In this document: piece by piece, positions 10,412 through 18,604 of the stretch
How the letters are laid out: the number at the start of each line of letters is the position of its first letter
How positions within the stretch are numbered: the first letter of the stretch is position 1
From: Thiobacillus sp.
GTDB lineage: Bacteria > Pseudomonadota > Gammaproteobacteria > Burkholderiales > Thiobacillaceae
NCBI RefSeq assembly: GCF_018780105.1
Contig: NZ_JADMKC010000004.1
Coordinates: forward strand, 124,001 to 188,000
Direction of reading: 5' to 3'
DNA length: 64,000 bases
Position numbers and translations under genes: made by a program
The notes under the pieces: generated by a model
Databases searched by the model: none
The model's input: only the letters and a program-made list of their open reading frames with translations
What the model was told of the DNA's origin: nothing

Positions 10412-11302
10412 ATGTCCTGGCAATCCGTCCGCATCCTCGTTGATTCAAAAACCGCTGAGCCGCTATCCGATGCGCTGATGGAAGTGGGGGCACTGTCGGT
10501 GTCGCTGGAAGACGCCGATGCCGGCACCGTCGACGAAACCCCGCTGTTCGGCGAGCCGGATTACCCGACAGCCGAACTGTGGCCGCACAGCATCGCGGTC
10601 GTGTTGCTGGAAGCGGACGCCGACGTGGCCGCCATCCTCGCCGCGGCGGCTGAACTTGCCGGTATCACCGCGCCCACTCAATACACGGTGGAAACGGTGG
10701 CCGAGCAGGACTGGGTGCGGCTGACGCAGTCGCAATTCGACCCGATCCCGATCTCGCCGCGCTTGTGGATCGTCCCCACTTGGCACGACGCGCCCGACAG
10801 CAGCGCGATCAACCTCAAGCTGGACCCCGGTCTGGCTTTCGGCACGGGCAGTCACCCCACCACCCGGCTTTGCCTGCGCTGGCTCGACGAAAACCTGCGT
10901 GGCGGCGAAACCCTGCTCGACTACGGCTGCGGCTCCGGGATCCTGGCCATTGCCGCGGTCAAGCTAGGCGCGGCGCGGGTGGACGGCGTCGATATCGACG
11001 CGCAGGCCGTCACCGCCTCGTGCGACAACGCCGCGCTCAACGAGGTCAGCGCACATTTTTGCCTGCCGAACGCATTTGCGCCCGGACAATACGATATCGT
11101 CGTCGCCAACATTCTGACCAATCCGCTCAAGGGCATGGCACCGCTGCTGGCGGGGCGCGTCCGCAGCGGTGGAAAACTGGTGCTGTCAGGCATTCTTGCC
11201 GAACAGGCCGAGGACGTGATGGCGGTGTATCGCGAATGGTTTGCGTTTGATGCGCCCACACTCGACGAGGGCTGGGTGCGCCTGTCTGGAATCAAGCAGT
11301 GA
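10412..11302 (+). CDS. prmA: Ribosomal protein L11 methyltransferase
   Basis: Methylates amino groups of ribosomal protein L11. The N-terminal half is the small L11-recognition domain (MSWQSVRILV...DWVRLTQSQFDPI). The C-terminal half is a class I methyltransferase with LDPGLAFGTGSHPTTRLCL, the SAM loop LLDYGCGSGILAIAA (about 168-182) and motif IV VANILTNPLK. Its stop overlaps the GTG of the following zinc-ribbon gene by four bases (GTGA), as is common in betaproteobacteria. Confidence 0.96.
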   Translation: MSWQSVRILVDSKTAEPLSDALMEVGALSVSLEDADAGTVDETPLFGEPDYPTAELWPHSIAVVLLEADADVAAILAAAAELAGITAPTQYTVETVAEQDWVRLTQSQFDPIPISPRLWIVPTWHDAPDSSAINLKLDPGLAFGTGSHPTTRLCLRWLDENLRGGETLLDYGCGSGILAIAAVKLGAARVDGVDIDAQAVTASCDNAALNEVSAHFCLPNAFAPGQYDIVVANILTNPLKGMAPLLAGRVRSGGKLVLSGILAEQAEDVMAVYREWFAFDAPTLDEGWVRLSGIKQ

Positions 11303-12273
11303 GCTTTCGCACCACCTGCCCCGCATGCGCAAGCGTGTTCCGTCTAGGGCAGGATCAACTCGATGCCGCGCAGGGCTGGGTGCAATGCAGCGTCTGCGGC
11401 GCCGCTTTCGATGCCTATCCCAGCCTGTTGATGGCCGACGGTTCACCTCGGGTGAGCGAACCGGAACCGGAACCCGAGCCTGAAGCCGAAACCGACGCGC
11501 TTCCGCCCTCGCCCTTCCCGTTCACGCGACATGCGCCCGATGAGGTGCGCGAGATCGAGCAGGCCGTACGCGAAGCCGCCATCCCCAGCGGCATTGCCCA
11601 GCGCGAAAGCGCGCTCGAATTGCCCTCGATCATTCTCATCGACCCCGACATTCCGGTGCCGGACGACCTTGGGCCGCTGCCGCAATTCGAGCCCGAGCAC
11701 CCCGCTGCGCCGGTTTTCACCGCAACGGAGCCGCCCGTCGCCCGTATCGAATATGCCACGCCGCCGCCCGAAAGCGTGCCGGCGGTGCTGGCCGCGCCGC
11801 GCCGCCTCAAGCCCTGGGTGTGGGGCTTGAGCAGCGCGCTGCTGCTGATCGTGCTGCTGGCACAAATGGCTTACTTCCTGCGCGATAGCCTGGTTGCACG
11901 GTGGCCGCAGGCGCGCCCCGCTGTTGAGCAGGTCTGTTCGCTGCTGGGCTGCAGCGTGTCGCTGCCGCAAAACCTGGCGCAGCTGCAGATCATCGGCAGC
12001 GACCTGCAGACCGAAACCCCCACTCGGCTCAAACTGGTGCTGACTCTTGGCAATCGTGCCGATCAGGCCCAGGCCTGGCCGATGCTGGTGTTGACACTCA
12101 CCGACCAGCGCGAGCGGCCGCTGGCACGGCGCAGCTTCGCGCCCAGCGAGTATCTCGATGACCCGCAGCGCATCGCCGCGGGCATTCCGCCGCGCAGCGA
12201 ACAGCCGCTGAGCCTGCCTTTGACCATCCGCGACGTGGCGCCGATGGGCTTCGATCTGAAGCTGACTTATTGA
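11299..12273 (+). CDS. Zinc-ribbon and DUF3426 domain membrane protein
   Basis: A 324-residue protein with an MJ0042-type zinc ribbon at the very N-terminus (C7, C10, C30, C33), a long acidic and Pro-rich cytoplasmic linker including a Glu-Pro run near residue 55, one membrane helix (about 173-194) and a C-terminal extracytoplasmic DUF3426 domain with a beta-rich LKLVLTLGNRADQAQAWPMLVLTLTD pattern. Function is unknown in the family. It starts with GTG overlapping the prmA stop, so its expression is coupled to prmA; this pairing is conserved in betaproteobacteria. It ends before the glycine riboswitch. Confidence 0.9.
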   Translation: MSFRTTCPACASVFRLGQDQLDAAQGWVQCSVCGAAFDAYPSLLMADGSPRVSEPEPEPEPEAETDALPPSPFPFTRHAPDEVREIEQAVREAAIPSGIAQRESALELPSIILIDPDIPVPDDLGPLPQFEPEHPAAPVFTATEPPVARIEYATPPPESVPAVLAAPRRLKPWVWGLSSALLLIVLLAQMAYFLRDSLVARWPQARPAVEQVCSLLGCSVSLPQNLAQLQIIGSDLQTETPTRLKLVLTLGNRADQAQAWPMLVLTLTDQRERPLARRSFAPSEYLDDPQRIAAGIPPRSEQPLSLPLTIRDVAPMGFDLKLTY

Positions 12274-12339
12274 GCCGGCGCGGGTCTGGCGCAAGGCTAG
12301 CCGCTCCCCCGCTTCTTCGGTATAGTTCGGCCTCCCGTT

Positions 12340-12564
12340 GCGGGAGAGCGCATGCCTTGCATGCCGCCGAAGGCGTAACCCACCCGGAATCGCTCAGGCA
12401 AAAGGACCGCAACCCCCAATCGATATTTGTATTGGGAAAATACTCTGGAGAGCGTGACGCTGGGTTCAATTCAAACCCGGCAGATCACCACCGAAGGGGC
12501 AGCGGTTGCGCCAGACTCGATCCGGCACAACCGTAATCTCTCAGGTACCAAGGACAGAGGGGTG
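12340..12564 (+). promoter_or_regulatory. Tandem glycine riboswitch upstream of gcvT
   Basis: Two glycine aptamers in series. Aptamer 1 spans about 12340-12410: GCGGGAGAGCGC at the 5' side, GCCGAAGGCG, then CGCTCAGGCAAAAGGACCGC, with P1 formed by GCGG/CCGC. Aptamer 2 spans about 12443-12559: CTCTGGAGAGCG, CCACCGAAGGGGCAGC, then TCTCTCAGGTACCAAGGACAGAG, with P1 CTCTG/CAGAG. Such tandem aptamers are known to sense glycine and switch on the glycine cleavage operon, which follows immediately. The reading frame open through this region from 12427 is an accident. Confidence 0.95.
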
Positions 12565-12593
12565 GAGCGCAAGCGTGCATCCCTTAAATTTTT
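12558..12593 (+). terminator. Possible expression platform of the glycine riboswitch
   Basis: AGGGGTG (12558-12564) can pair with CATCCCTT (12578-12585) with one bulge, followed by AAATTTTT. Its 5' arm shares two bases with the 3' arm of aptamer 2 P1 (12555-12559), so a glycine-stabilised P1 would compete with the terminator-like stem. This would be a transcriptional ON switch; the stem is modest. Confidence 0.45.
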
Positions 12594-12603
12594 GGTCACC
12601 GTC

Positions 12604-13716
12604 ATGTCAAATCAAGCCGCGTCTACTCCAGCAGCGCTCAAGCACACTCCGCTCAACGCCACCCATCGCGAGCTGTCCGCCAAAATGGTCGATTTCGGCG
12701 GCTGGGACATGCCGGTCAATTACGGCTCGCAAATCGAAGAACATCATGCGGTGCGCACCGGCTGCGGTCTGTTCGATGTCTCCCACATGCTGCCGCTCGA
12801 CATCAGGGGCGCCAACGTACGCCCGTTTTTGCGCCGGCTGGTGGCCAACAACGTCGACAAACTGCAGGTCTCCGGCAAGGCGCTGTATTCATGCATGCTC
12901 AATGAAGCCGGCGGGGTGATCGACGATCTCATCATCTATTTCATGGACGAGTCCTGGTTCCGCCTGGTGGTCAATGCCGGTACCGCGGAAAAGGATCTCG
13001 CCTGGATGGAAAAAATGAATGCCGAGTGGGGCATGGGACTCACTCTGACGCCGCGCCGCGACCTCGCGATGATCGCGATTCAGGGGCCGGCTGCGACGCC
13101 GGCGCTGAACAACGCGCTGCCTGGCGTCGATTCCATCACCGCCCATCTCAAGCCTTTCAACGCCGCTGCAATGGGCGAGATGTTTATCGCGCGCACCGGC
13201 TACACCGGCGAAGACGGCTATGAAGTGATGGTGCTGGCGAAATCCGCGCCCTTCTTCTGGAAGGCGTTGATGGAAGCCGGTGGCAAGCCGATCGGCCTGG
13301 GTGCGCGCGATACCCTGCGGCTCGAAGCCGGCATGAACCTCTACGGCCAGGACATGGATGAAACCGCTTCGCCGCTGGAATCCGGCCTGGCGTGGACAGT
13401 GGACATGAAAACCGCGCGCGATTTTGTCGGCCGGGCTGCGCTGGAAAAGAGCGAAATCACGAAACAGCTGGTTGGCCTGTTGCTGCTCGACAAGGGCGTG
13501 CTGCGCGGTCATCAAAAAGTGCTGACCAAGCATGGCGAGGGCGAAATCACCTCCGGCACGTTTTCGCCGACGATGCAGCAATCGATCGCGCTGGCTCGCA
13601 TCCCGCTTGGCATCGCACCGGGCGAGGAAGTCGAAGTCGAGATCCGCGACAAGAAACTGAAAGCCAAAGTGGTTAAATATCCATTCGTGCGTAACGGCAA
13701 AATTTTAATTTCGTGA
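12604..13716 (+). CDS. gcvT: Glycine cleavage system T protein (aminomethyltransferase)
   Basis: Transfers the methylene group from lipoyl-bound aminomethyl to tetrahydrofolate, releasing ammonia. 370 residues: [14 protein letters not shown] near the N-terminus, the active-site region [18 protein letters not shown] and [24 protein letters not shown] chose the ATG at 12604 because the upstream part of the frame lies in the riboswitch. First gene of gcvT-gcvH-gcvPA-(DUF3144)-(tpx)-gcvPB, under control of the glycine riboswitch. Confidence 0.96.
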   Translation: MSNQAASTPAALKHTPLNATHRELSAKMVDFGGWDMPVNYGSQIEEHHAVRTGCGLFDVSHMLPLDIRGANVRPFLRRLVANNVDKLQVSGKALYSCMLNEAGGVIDDLIIYFMDESWFRLVVNAGTAEKDLAWMEKMNAEWGMGLTLTPRRDLAMIAIQGPAATPALNNALPGVDSITAHLKPFNAAAMGEMFIARTGYTGEDGYEVMVLAKSAPFFWKALMEAGGKPIGLGARDTLRLEAGMNLYGQDMDETASPLESGLAWTVDMKTARDFVGRAALEKSEITKQLVGLLLLDKGVLRGHQKVLTKHGEGEITSGTFSPTMQQSIALARIPLGIAPGEEVEVEIRDKKLKAKVVKYPFVRNGKILIS

Positions 13717-13777
13717 GGCGTAACGGGGCAGGTGCACAGCACCGCTCCTCAAGCCCAACCCCTTACCTGGAGAAATC

Positions 13778-14167
13778 ATGAGCATTCCCGCAGACCTCAA
13801 ATACACCCCCAGCCACGAATGGGTGCGCGTCGAAGCCGACGGCACGCTGACGGTCGGCATTACCCACCACGCACAGGATTTGCTGGGCGACATGGTGTTC
13901 ATCGAAAACCCCGCCGCAGGCCGCAGCCTGGCGAAGGGCGAAGAATGCGCCGTGGTCGAGTCGGTGAAAGCCGCATCCGACGTGTACGCGCCGGTTGCGG
14001 GCGAAGTCATCGCCGCCAACGCCGACGTCGAATCCAGCCCCGAAGCCATCAACAAGGATGCTTACAGCGCGTGGATGTTCAAGCTGAAGCCCGCCAATGC
14101 CGCCGATGTTGCCGAACTGATGGACGCTGCCGCGTACCAGAAGCTGGTTGAGTCGGAAGCGCACTGA
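13778..14167 (+). CDS. gcvH: Glycine cleavage system H protein
   Basis: Lipoyl carrier shuttling the aminomethyl intermediate between P, T and L proteins. 129 residues, usual length. [19 protein letters not shown] is at the start and the lipoylation site is [10 protein letters not shown] with Lys64. A GGAG site seven bases before the ATG is clear. It sits 61 bases after gcvT; the next gene, gcvPA, is separated by a palindromic repeat element. Confidence 0.97.
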   Translation: MSIPADLKYTPSHEWVRVEADGTLTVGITHHAQDLLGDMVFIENPAAGRSLAKGEECAVVESVKAASDVYAPVAGEVIAANADVESSPEAINKDAYSAWMFKLKPANAADVAELMDAAAYQKLVESEAH

Positions 14168-14174
14168 GGAGGGG

Positions 14175-14274
14175 CCAGGATTCAGGGGTCAGGGAATGTG
14201 CGGCTGCGCCGCGCCTACCTTGAACCGGGCACTGAATCCCCCCTGAATCCTGATCCCTGAATCCTGACCCCTGA
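14175..14274 (+). repeat. Palindromic repeat element, type A, copy 1 (before gcvPA)
   Basis: A left arm of CAGGATTCAGGGGTCAGGG type, a central small hairpin TGCGGCTGCGCCGCG, and a right arm of CCTGAATCCTGACCCCTGA type. TCAGGGGTCAGG (14182-14193) pairs perfectly with CCTGACCCCTGA (14263-14274). It ends four bases before the gcvPA start codon and supplies that gene's whole upstream region without a visible Shine-Dalgarno sequence. Copy 2 lies before gcvPB. Confidence 0.85.
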
Positions 14275-14278
14275 CAAA

Positions 14279-15673
14279 ATGCCCTTCATCCCCCACACTC
14301 CTGAAGACGTCTCCGCCATGCTGGGTGCCATTGGCGCGGCCAGCATCGAAGACCTGTTCGACGAAATCCCGTCCGCGCTGAAAACCGGCAAGCTCAAAGA
14401 CGTGCCCGACGGCCTGCCCGAAATGGCGGTGACGCGTTTGATGCAGGAGCGCGCGTCGGCTGACGGCTTCTGGTCCAACTTCATCGGTGCGGGGGTCTAC
14501 GAGCATCACATTCCGGCAGCGATCTGGCAGATCACCACACGCGGCGAGTTCTATTCCGCCTACACGCCGTATCAGGCCGAAGCCAGCCAGGGCACGCTGC
14601 AGCTGATCTACGAATACCAGACAATGATGACCCGGCTGACCGGGCTCGATGTGTCGAATGCCTCCCTGTACGACGGCGCCTCGGCGCTGGCCGAAGCCGT
14701 GCTGATGGCGGTGCGCGCGCACAAGAGCTCGCGCCGCGTGCTGGTGCCGAAGAGCGTGCATTCGATCTACCGCAAGGTGGTGCTGACCACGGTGAAGAAC
14801 CAGGGCATCGAACTGGTCGAACTCGATTACGACGCCGCCAGCGGCCAGACCGTGCTGCCGGCCGACCCCGGTGCGTTTGCCGGTCTGGTGATTCCGCAGC
14901 CTGGTTTCTTCGGCGTACTGGAAGACGTCCATGCGATGACCGACTGGGCCCATGCCCAGGGCGCGCTGGCGATCGGCCTGGTCAACCCGACCACGCTGGC
15001 AGTGCTGGAAGCCCCCGGCAAGTGGGGGACGAAGGGGGCGGATATCGCCGTCGGCGAAGGCCAGCCGCTGGGCGCGCCGATGGCTTCGGGCGGACCGTAC
15101 TTCGGCTTCATGTGCTGTCGCCAGGAATTCGTGCGGCAGATGCCGGGGCGCATCGTCGGACGTACTGTCGATCTCGACGGCAAGCCGGGTTTCTCGCTGA
15201 CGCTGCAGGCGCGCGAGCAGCACATCCGCCGCTCCAAGGCCACCTCCAATATCTGTACCAACCAGGGGCTGGTCGTCACCGCTGCCACCCAATACATGGC
15301 GTTGCTGGGGCCGCAAGGTCTGGCGAAAGTCGCGTCAGCCAGCCACGCCAACACAGTGGCGCTGGCCGACAAGCTGACGGCGATTCCCGGGGTGACGCGC
15401 GCCTTCGCTGCGCCGTATTTCCACGAAGTCGTGCTCAAGCTCGATGACAACATGCTGAAGGGCACAAGCGCGAAAGATGTGCTGCGCGCGCTGCAGGCAC
15501 AGGGCATCCTCGGCGGGCTGGATATTTCCGGCTGGTATCCCGAACTCGGGCAGGCGATTCTGGTCTGTGTCACTGAAACCAAGACTGCCGCCGACCTTGA
15601 CCATTACGCGCAACAATTGGAACGTATCCTGTCCAAGCGCCGCGAAGCGCCGCCGTGCGCGTACAAGAACTGA
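14279..15673 (+). CDS. gcvPA: Glycine dehydrogenase (decarboxylating) subunit 1
   Basis: N-terminal half of the split P protein, which decarboxylates glycine with pyridoxal phosphate. It is paired with gcvPB, which carries the PLP lysine. 464 residues from [19 protein letters not shown], with [20 protein letters not shown], the [19 protein letters not shown] segment and [10 protein letters not shown] as in the family. No Shine-Dalgarno sequence is visible before the ATG at 14279 because the palindromic element abuts it. The two-subunit form of the P protein is typical of part of the proteobacteria. Confidence 0.96.
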   Translation: MPFIPHTPEDVSAMLGAIGAASIEDLFDEIPSALKTGKLKDVPDGLPEMAVTRLMQERASADGFWSNFIGAGVYEHHIPAAIWQITTRGEFYSAYTPYQAEASQGTLQLIYEYQTMMTRLTGLDVSNASLYDGASALAEAVLMAVRAHKSSRRVLVPKSVHSIYRKVVLTTVKNQGIELVELDYDAASGQTVLPADPGAFAGLVIPQPGFFGVLEDVHAMTDWAHAQGALAIGLVNPTTLAVLEAPGKWGTKGADIAVGEGQPLGAPMASGGPYFGFMCCRQEFVRQMPGRIVGRTVDLDGKPGFSLTLQAREQHIRRSKATSNICTNQGLVVTAATQYMALLGPQGLAKVASASHANTVALADKLTAIPGVTRAFAAPYFHEVVLKLDDNMLKGTSAKDVLRALQAQGILGGLDISGWYPELGQAILVCVTETKTAADLDHYAQQLERILSKRREAPPCAYKN

Positions 15674-15683
15674 TCGGAAAACC

Positions 15684-15968
15684 ATGAGCGACATGCCGCA
15701 AGACAAGGAATTCTACGAACTCGCCGACGCGTATATCGCGCTGTGCAACACCCACATGGGCAAGGTCAAACCGGCCAGGGTGAGCGCGGCCATGCTGTTC
15801 GCTGCGGCACGCTTCAACGCCTTCGTGATCTACGCCAGCAGCGAGAACAAGGCGCAGTTCCTGCTCGAAAAAGAATCTGCGATCGCTTACTTCATGCAGG
15901 TATATGAAAAATACCTGCGCGAGAATATCGACGAGCATTTGTCGCGATACGAAGACCCCGCGGGCTGA
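15684..15968 (+). CDS. DUF3144 domain protein
   Basis: A 94-residue cytoplasmic protein starting at MSDMPQDKEFYELADAYIAL, with the helical segment RVSAAMLFAAARFNAFVIYA typical of DUF3144. The first ten bases after the gcvPA stop lead to this ATG, so it is co-transcribed with the glycine cleavage genes. No catalytic residue is evident and the function is unknown. A longer frame opening at 15477 overlaps gcvPA and is not the start. Confidence 0.85.
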   Translation: MSDMPQDKEFYELADAYIALCNTHMGKVKPARVSAAMLFAAARFNAFVIYASSENKAQFLLEKESAIAYFMQVYEKYLRENIDEHLSRYEDPAG

Positions 15969-16022
15969 TTGCCAGACTGATTGACCCCGCATCCCTACGT
16001 TTGTTAATTCAGGAGAAACATC

Positions 16023-16514
16023 ATGGCAGTGACCCTCGGCGGCAACCCCATCGACGTATCCGGTAACTTCCCCAAGGTCGGCGACACCGCGCCGGACTTC
16101 AAACTGGTCAGCGGCGATCTGTCCGACGTCTCGCTGGCGGATTTCGTCGGCAAGAAAAAGTTGTTGAACATCGTGCCGAGCCTGGACACCGGCGTCTGCG
16201 CGACCTCGACCAGGAAATTCAATGATGCCGCGTTGAACGGCGCCGTGCTGATGGTGATTTCGGCCGACCTGCCGTTTGCGCAAGGCCGTTTCTGCACCGC
16301 CGAAGGCACCAGCAATGCGGTGACGCTGTCGACCATGCGCGGCGCGGAGTTCAAGCGCAACTACGGCGTCGACATCACCTCCGGCCCGCTGGCCGGCGTA
16401 ACCGCGCGTGCCGTGGTGGTGCTGGATGAGAACAACAAGGTACTGCACGCCGAGCTCGTTCCCGAGATCAAGCAGGAACCCAACTACGATGCCGCGCTGG
16501 CTGCTTTGAAATAA
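16023..16514 (+). CDS. tpx: Thiol peroxidase (atypical 2-Cys peroxiredoxin)
   Basis: Reduces hydrogen and alkyl peroxides using a thioredoxin-recycled disulfide. 163 residues; the peroxidatic Cys59 is in [15 protein letters not shown] and the resolving Cys91 in FAQGRFC, the Tpx spacing. A GGAG site before the ATG is good. Its location between the two glycine dehydrogenase subunit genes is unusual; co-transcription with the glycine cleavage operon is likely from spacing but is not proof of a shared role. Confidence 0.95.
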   Translation: MAVTLGGNPIDVSGNFPKVGDTAPDFKLVSGDLSDVSLADFVGKKKLLNIVPSLDTGVCATSTRKFNDAALNGAVLMVISADLPFAQGRFCTAEGTSNAVTLSTMRGAEFKRNYGVDITSGPLAGVTARAVVVLDENNKVLHAELVPEIKQEPNYDAALAALK

Positions 16515-16519
16515 GGGGA

Positions 16520-16626
16520 TCAGGATTCAGGGGTCAGGATTCAGGGGATGTGCGGCTATGCCGCGCCCTCTGCGTCAGGCACTTGAGTTCTTCCTTGATC
16601 CCTGACCCCTGAATCCCGACCCCTGA
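16520..16626 (+). repeat. Palindromic repeat element, type A, copy 2 (before gcvPB)
   Basis: Same architecture as the copy at 14175-14274. ATTCAGGGGTCAGG (16525-16538) pairs perfectly with CCTGACCCCTGAAT (16601-16614). The internal core GATGTGCGGCTATGCCGCGC is nearly identical to copy 1. It ends four bases before the gcvPB ATG. Arms are built from the unit CAGG(G)(A)TT/GTCAGG, repeated one more time than in copy 1. Confidence 0.87.
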
Positions 16627-16630
16627 AGTC

Positions 16631-18082
16631 ATGCTGATATTCGACCATTCCCGTCCCGGCCGCACGGCCACCTCGCAACTTCCTGCTGCTGGCGGCAGCC
16701 TCGACGATCTGCCGGCCGCGTTGCGCCGCAAGGCCGCACCGGCCTTGCCCGAGGTGTCCGAGCTCGACGTGGTGCGCCACTACACGCGACTGAGCCAGAA
16801 GAACTTCTCGATCGACACGCAGTTCTACCCGCTCGGTTCGTGCACCATGAAATACAACCCGCGCGCGTGCAATTCGCTGGCGATGCTGCCGCAGTTTCTG
16901 GCGCGCCATCCGGCCAGCCCGGACGAGACGGGGCAGGGTTTTCTTGCCAGCATGTTCGAGCTGCAGGAAATGCTGAAGGACGTCACCGGCATGGCGGGCG
17001 TGTCGATGGCGCCGATGGCCGGCGCGCACGGCGAGTTCGCCGGGGTGGCGATGATCCGCGCCTACCACGACGCGCGTGGCGACACGGCCCGGCGCGAGAT
17101 CATCGTGCCGGATGCGGCACACGGTACCAACCCGGCCACCGCCACGATGTGTGGTTATACCGTGAAGGAAATCCCTACGGATGCCTCCGGCGCGGTCAAC
17201 CTGGACGCGCTGCGCGCCGCGGTCGGCCCGCAAACGGCCGGGCTGATGCTGACCAACCCGTCGACGCTGGGTGTGTTCGAAAAAACCATTACCGACATCC
17301 AGAAAATCGTTCACGACGCCGGCGGTCTGCTGTACTACGACGGCGCCAACCTCAACGCCATTCTCGGCAAGGTGCGTCCGGGCGACATGGGTTTCGACGT
17401 CATCCACATGAACCTGCACAAGACCTTCTCCACCCCGCACGGTGGCGGCGGGCCGGGCGCGGGCCCGGTGGGTGTGGCGGAGCGGCTGTTGCCTTTCATG
17501 CCGATCCCGCTGGTGCTCAACGACAACGGCCTCTATCGCCTGGCGACCGAGATCGATCTGCCACAATCCATCGGCCGCCTGTCGGCCAATATGGGCAATG
17601 CCGGCGTGCTGATGCGTGCCTACATTTACGCCCGCCTGCTGGGGGGCGAGGGGATGCATCGCGTCGCCGAATACGCCACGCTCAACGCCAACTATCTGAT
17701 GGCGGAACTGCGCAAGGCGGGCTTTGAACTGGCGTACCCCGAGCGTCGCGCCAGCCACGAGTTCATCGTCACGCTGAAAAAGCTGAAAGACGCCACCGGC
17801 GTGTCGGCGATGGACTTCGCCAAGCGCCTGCTCGACTACGGCTACCATGCCCCGACCACCTACTTCCCGTTGCTGGTGCCGGAGTGTCTGCTGATCGAGC
17901 CGACCGAGACCGAGAGCCGCGAAACCCTCGATGGCTTCATCGAGGCGATGAAAATCATCAAGCACGAAGCCGAAACCAACGCCGAACTGGTCAAGGGCGC
18001 GCCCTACAGCCTGCCGGTGCGGCGGCTGGATGACGTCAAGGCGGCGCGCGAACTCGACCTGACGTATAAGCCTGCGACATGA
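16631..18082 (+). CDS. gcvPB: Glycine dehydrogenase (decarboxylating) subunit 2
   Basis: C-terminal, PLP-binding half of the P protein. 483 residues beginning [13 protein letters not shown], with [30 protein letters not shown] and the PLP lysine in [18 protein letters not shown] (about residue 262). It overlaps the dgkA start by four bases (ATGA). It is separated from gcvPA by DUF3144, tpx and the second palindromic element, so the operon has been opened up compared with the usual adjacent gcvPA-gcvPB pair. Confidence 0.96.
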   Translation: MLIFDHSRPGRTATSQLPAAGGSLDDLPAALRRKAAPALPEVSELDVVRHYTRLSQKNFSIDTQFYPLGSCTMKYNPRACNSLAMLPQFLARHPASPDETGQGFLASMFELQEMLKDVTGMAGVSMAPMAGAHGEFAGVAMIRAYHDARGDTARREIIVPDAAHGTNPATATMCGYTVKEIPTDASGAVNLDALRAAVGPQTAGLMLTNPSTLGVFEKTITDIQKIVHDAGGLLYYDGANLNAILGKVRPGDMGFDVIHMNLHKTFSTPHGGGGPGAGPVGVAERLLPFMPIPLVLNDNGLYRLATEIDLPQSIGRLSANMGNAGVLMRAYIYARLLGGEGMHRVAEYATLNANYLMAELRKAGFELAYPERRASHEFIVTLKKLKDATGVSAMDFAKRLLDYGYHAPTTYFPLLVPECLLIEPTETESRETLDGFIEAMKIIKHEAETNAELVKGAPYSLPVRRLDDVKAARELDLTYKPAT

Positions 18083-18456
18083 CCGAGCCTGTCAGCCCTT
18101 ACAAGGGAAAGACCGGCCTGCGGCGTTTGCTGAACGCCATCGGCTACACCTGGGACGGCTTGCGCGCCGCGTTCAAGCATGAGGATGCGTTCCGTCAGGA
18201 AGTGTTCCTGGCGCTGTTGCTGATTCCGCTGGCCCTGTATCTGGGGTCGACCGGGGTCGAACGCGCGCTGATGATCGCCGCCGTGCTAGGCGTGCTGATG
18301 GTCGAATTGCTCAATTCGGCCGTCGAAGCTGCGGTGGATCGGATTTCGCTGGAACACCATCTGCTGATCAAGCGCGCCAAGGACATGGGTAGTGCGGCGG
18401 TCATGATCGCGCTGGTCAATGCCGTGGTGGTGTGGGCGCTGGTGCTGGTGGGATAA
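18079..18456 (+). CDS. dgkA: Diacylglycerol kinase (DgkA family)
   Basis: Small integral membrane kinase, 125 residues with three membrane helices (about 45-60, 62-82 and 105-124). It phosphorylates diacylglycerol, or undecaprenol in some relatives. The catalytic and metal motif is intact: [15 protein letters not shown] followed by [11 protein letters not shown], and the N-terminal amphipathic part [29 protein letters not shown]. It overlaps gcvPB by four bases, which couples it to the glycine operon. Confidence 0.94.
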   Translation: MTEPVSPYKGKTGLRRLLNAIGYTWDGLRAAFKHEDAFRQEVFLALLLIPLALYLGSTGVERALMIAAVLGVLMVELLNSAVEAAVDRISLEHHLLIKRAKDMGSAAVMIALVNAVVVWALVLVG

Positions 18457-18460
18457 AGTC

Positions 18461-18508
18461 AGGCGCTGTTGGGGTCATCTCCGGCGCTGTTGCGGTAAAC
18501 TCCGGCGC
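18461..18508 (+). repeat. Short 21-base tandem repeat after dgkA
   Basis: Two 21-base units (18461-18481 and 18482-18502), each beginning with GGCGCTGTTG after one base, and a third truncated unit starting CGGCGC at 18503. The end of dgkA itself (GGGCGCTGGTG) resembles the unit, so the array may have grown out of the gene end. Confidence 0.5.
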
Positions 18509-18604
18509 ATGCCAGCCAAAAAGCATGCCATCTGCGGGAACCGCCTCAAGTTGCAGGGTTTTTCGCCCGAATATCATGCATATAGTGCCTCCACCCGTAA
18601 TCAT

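Noticed and set aside
12427-12603. Upstream extension of gcvT to 12427
   Set aside because: The extension translates the second glycine aptamer. The protein family begins at [17 protein letters not shown] (12604).
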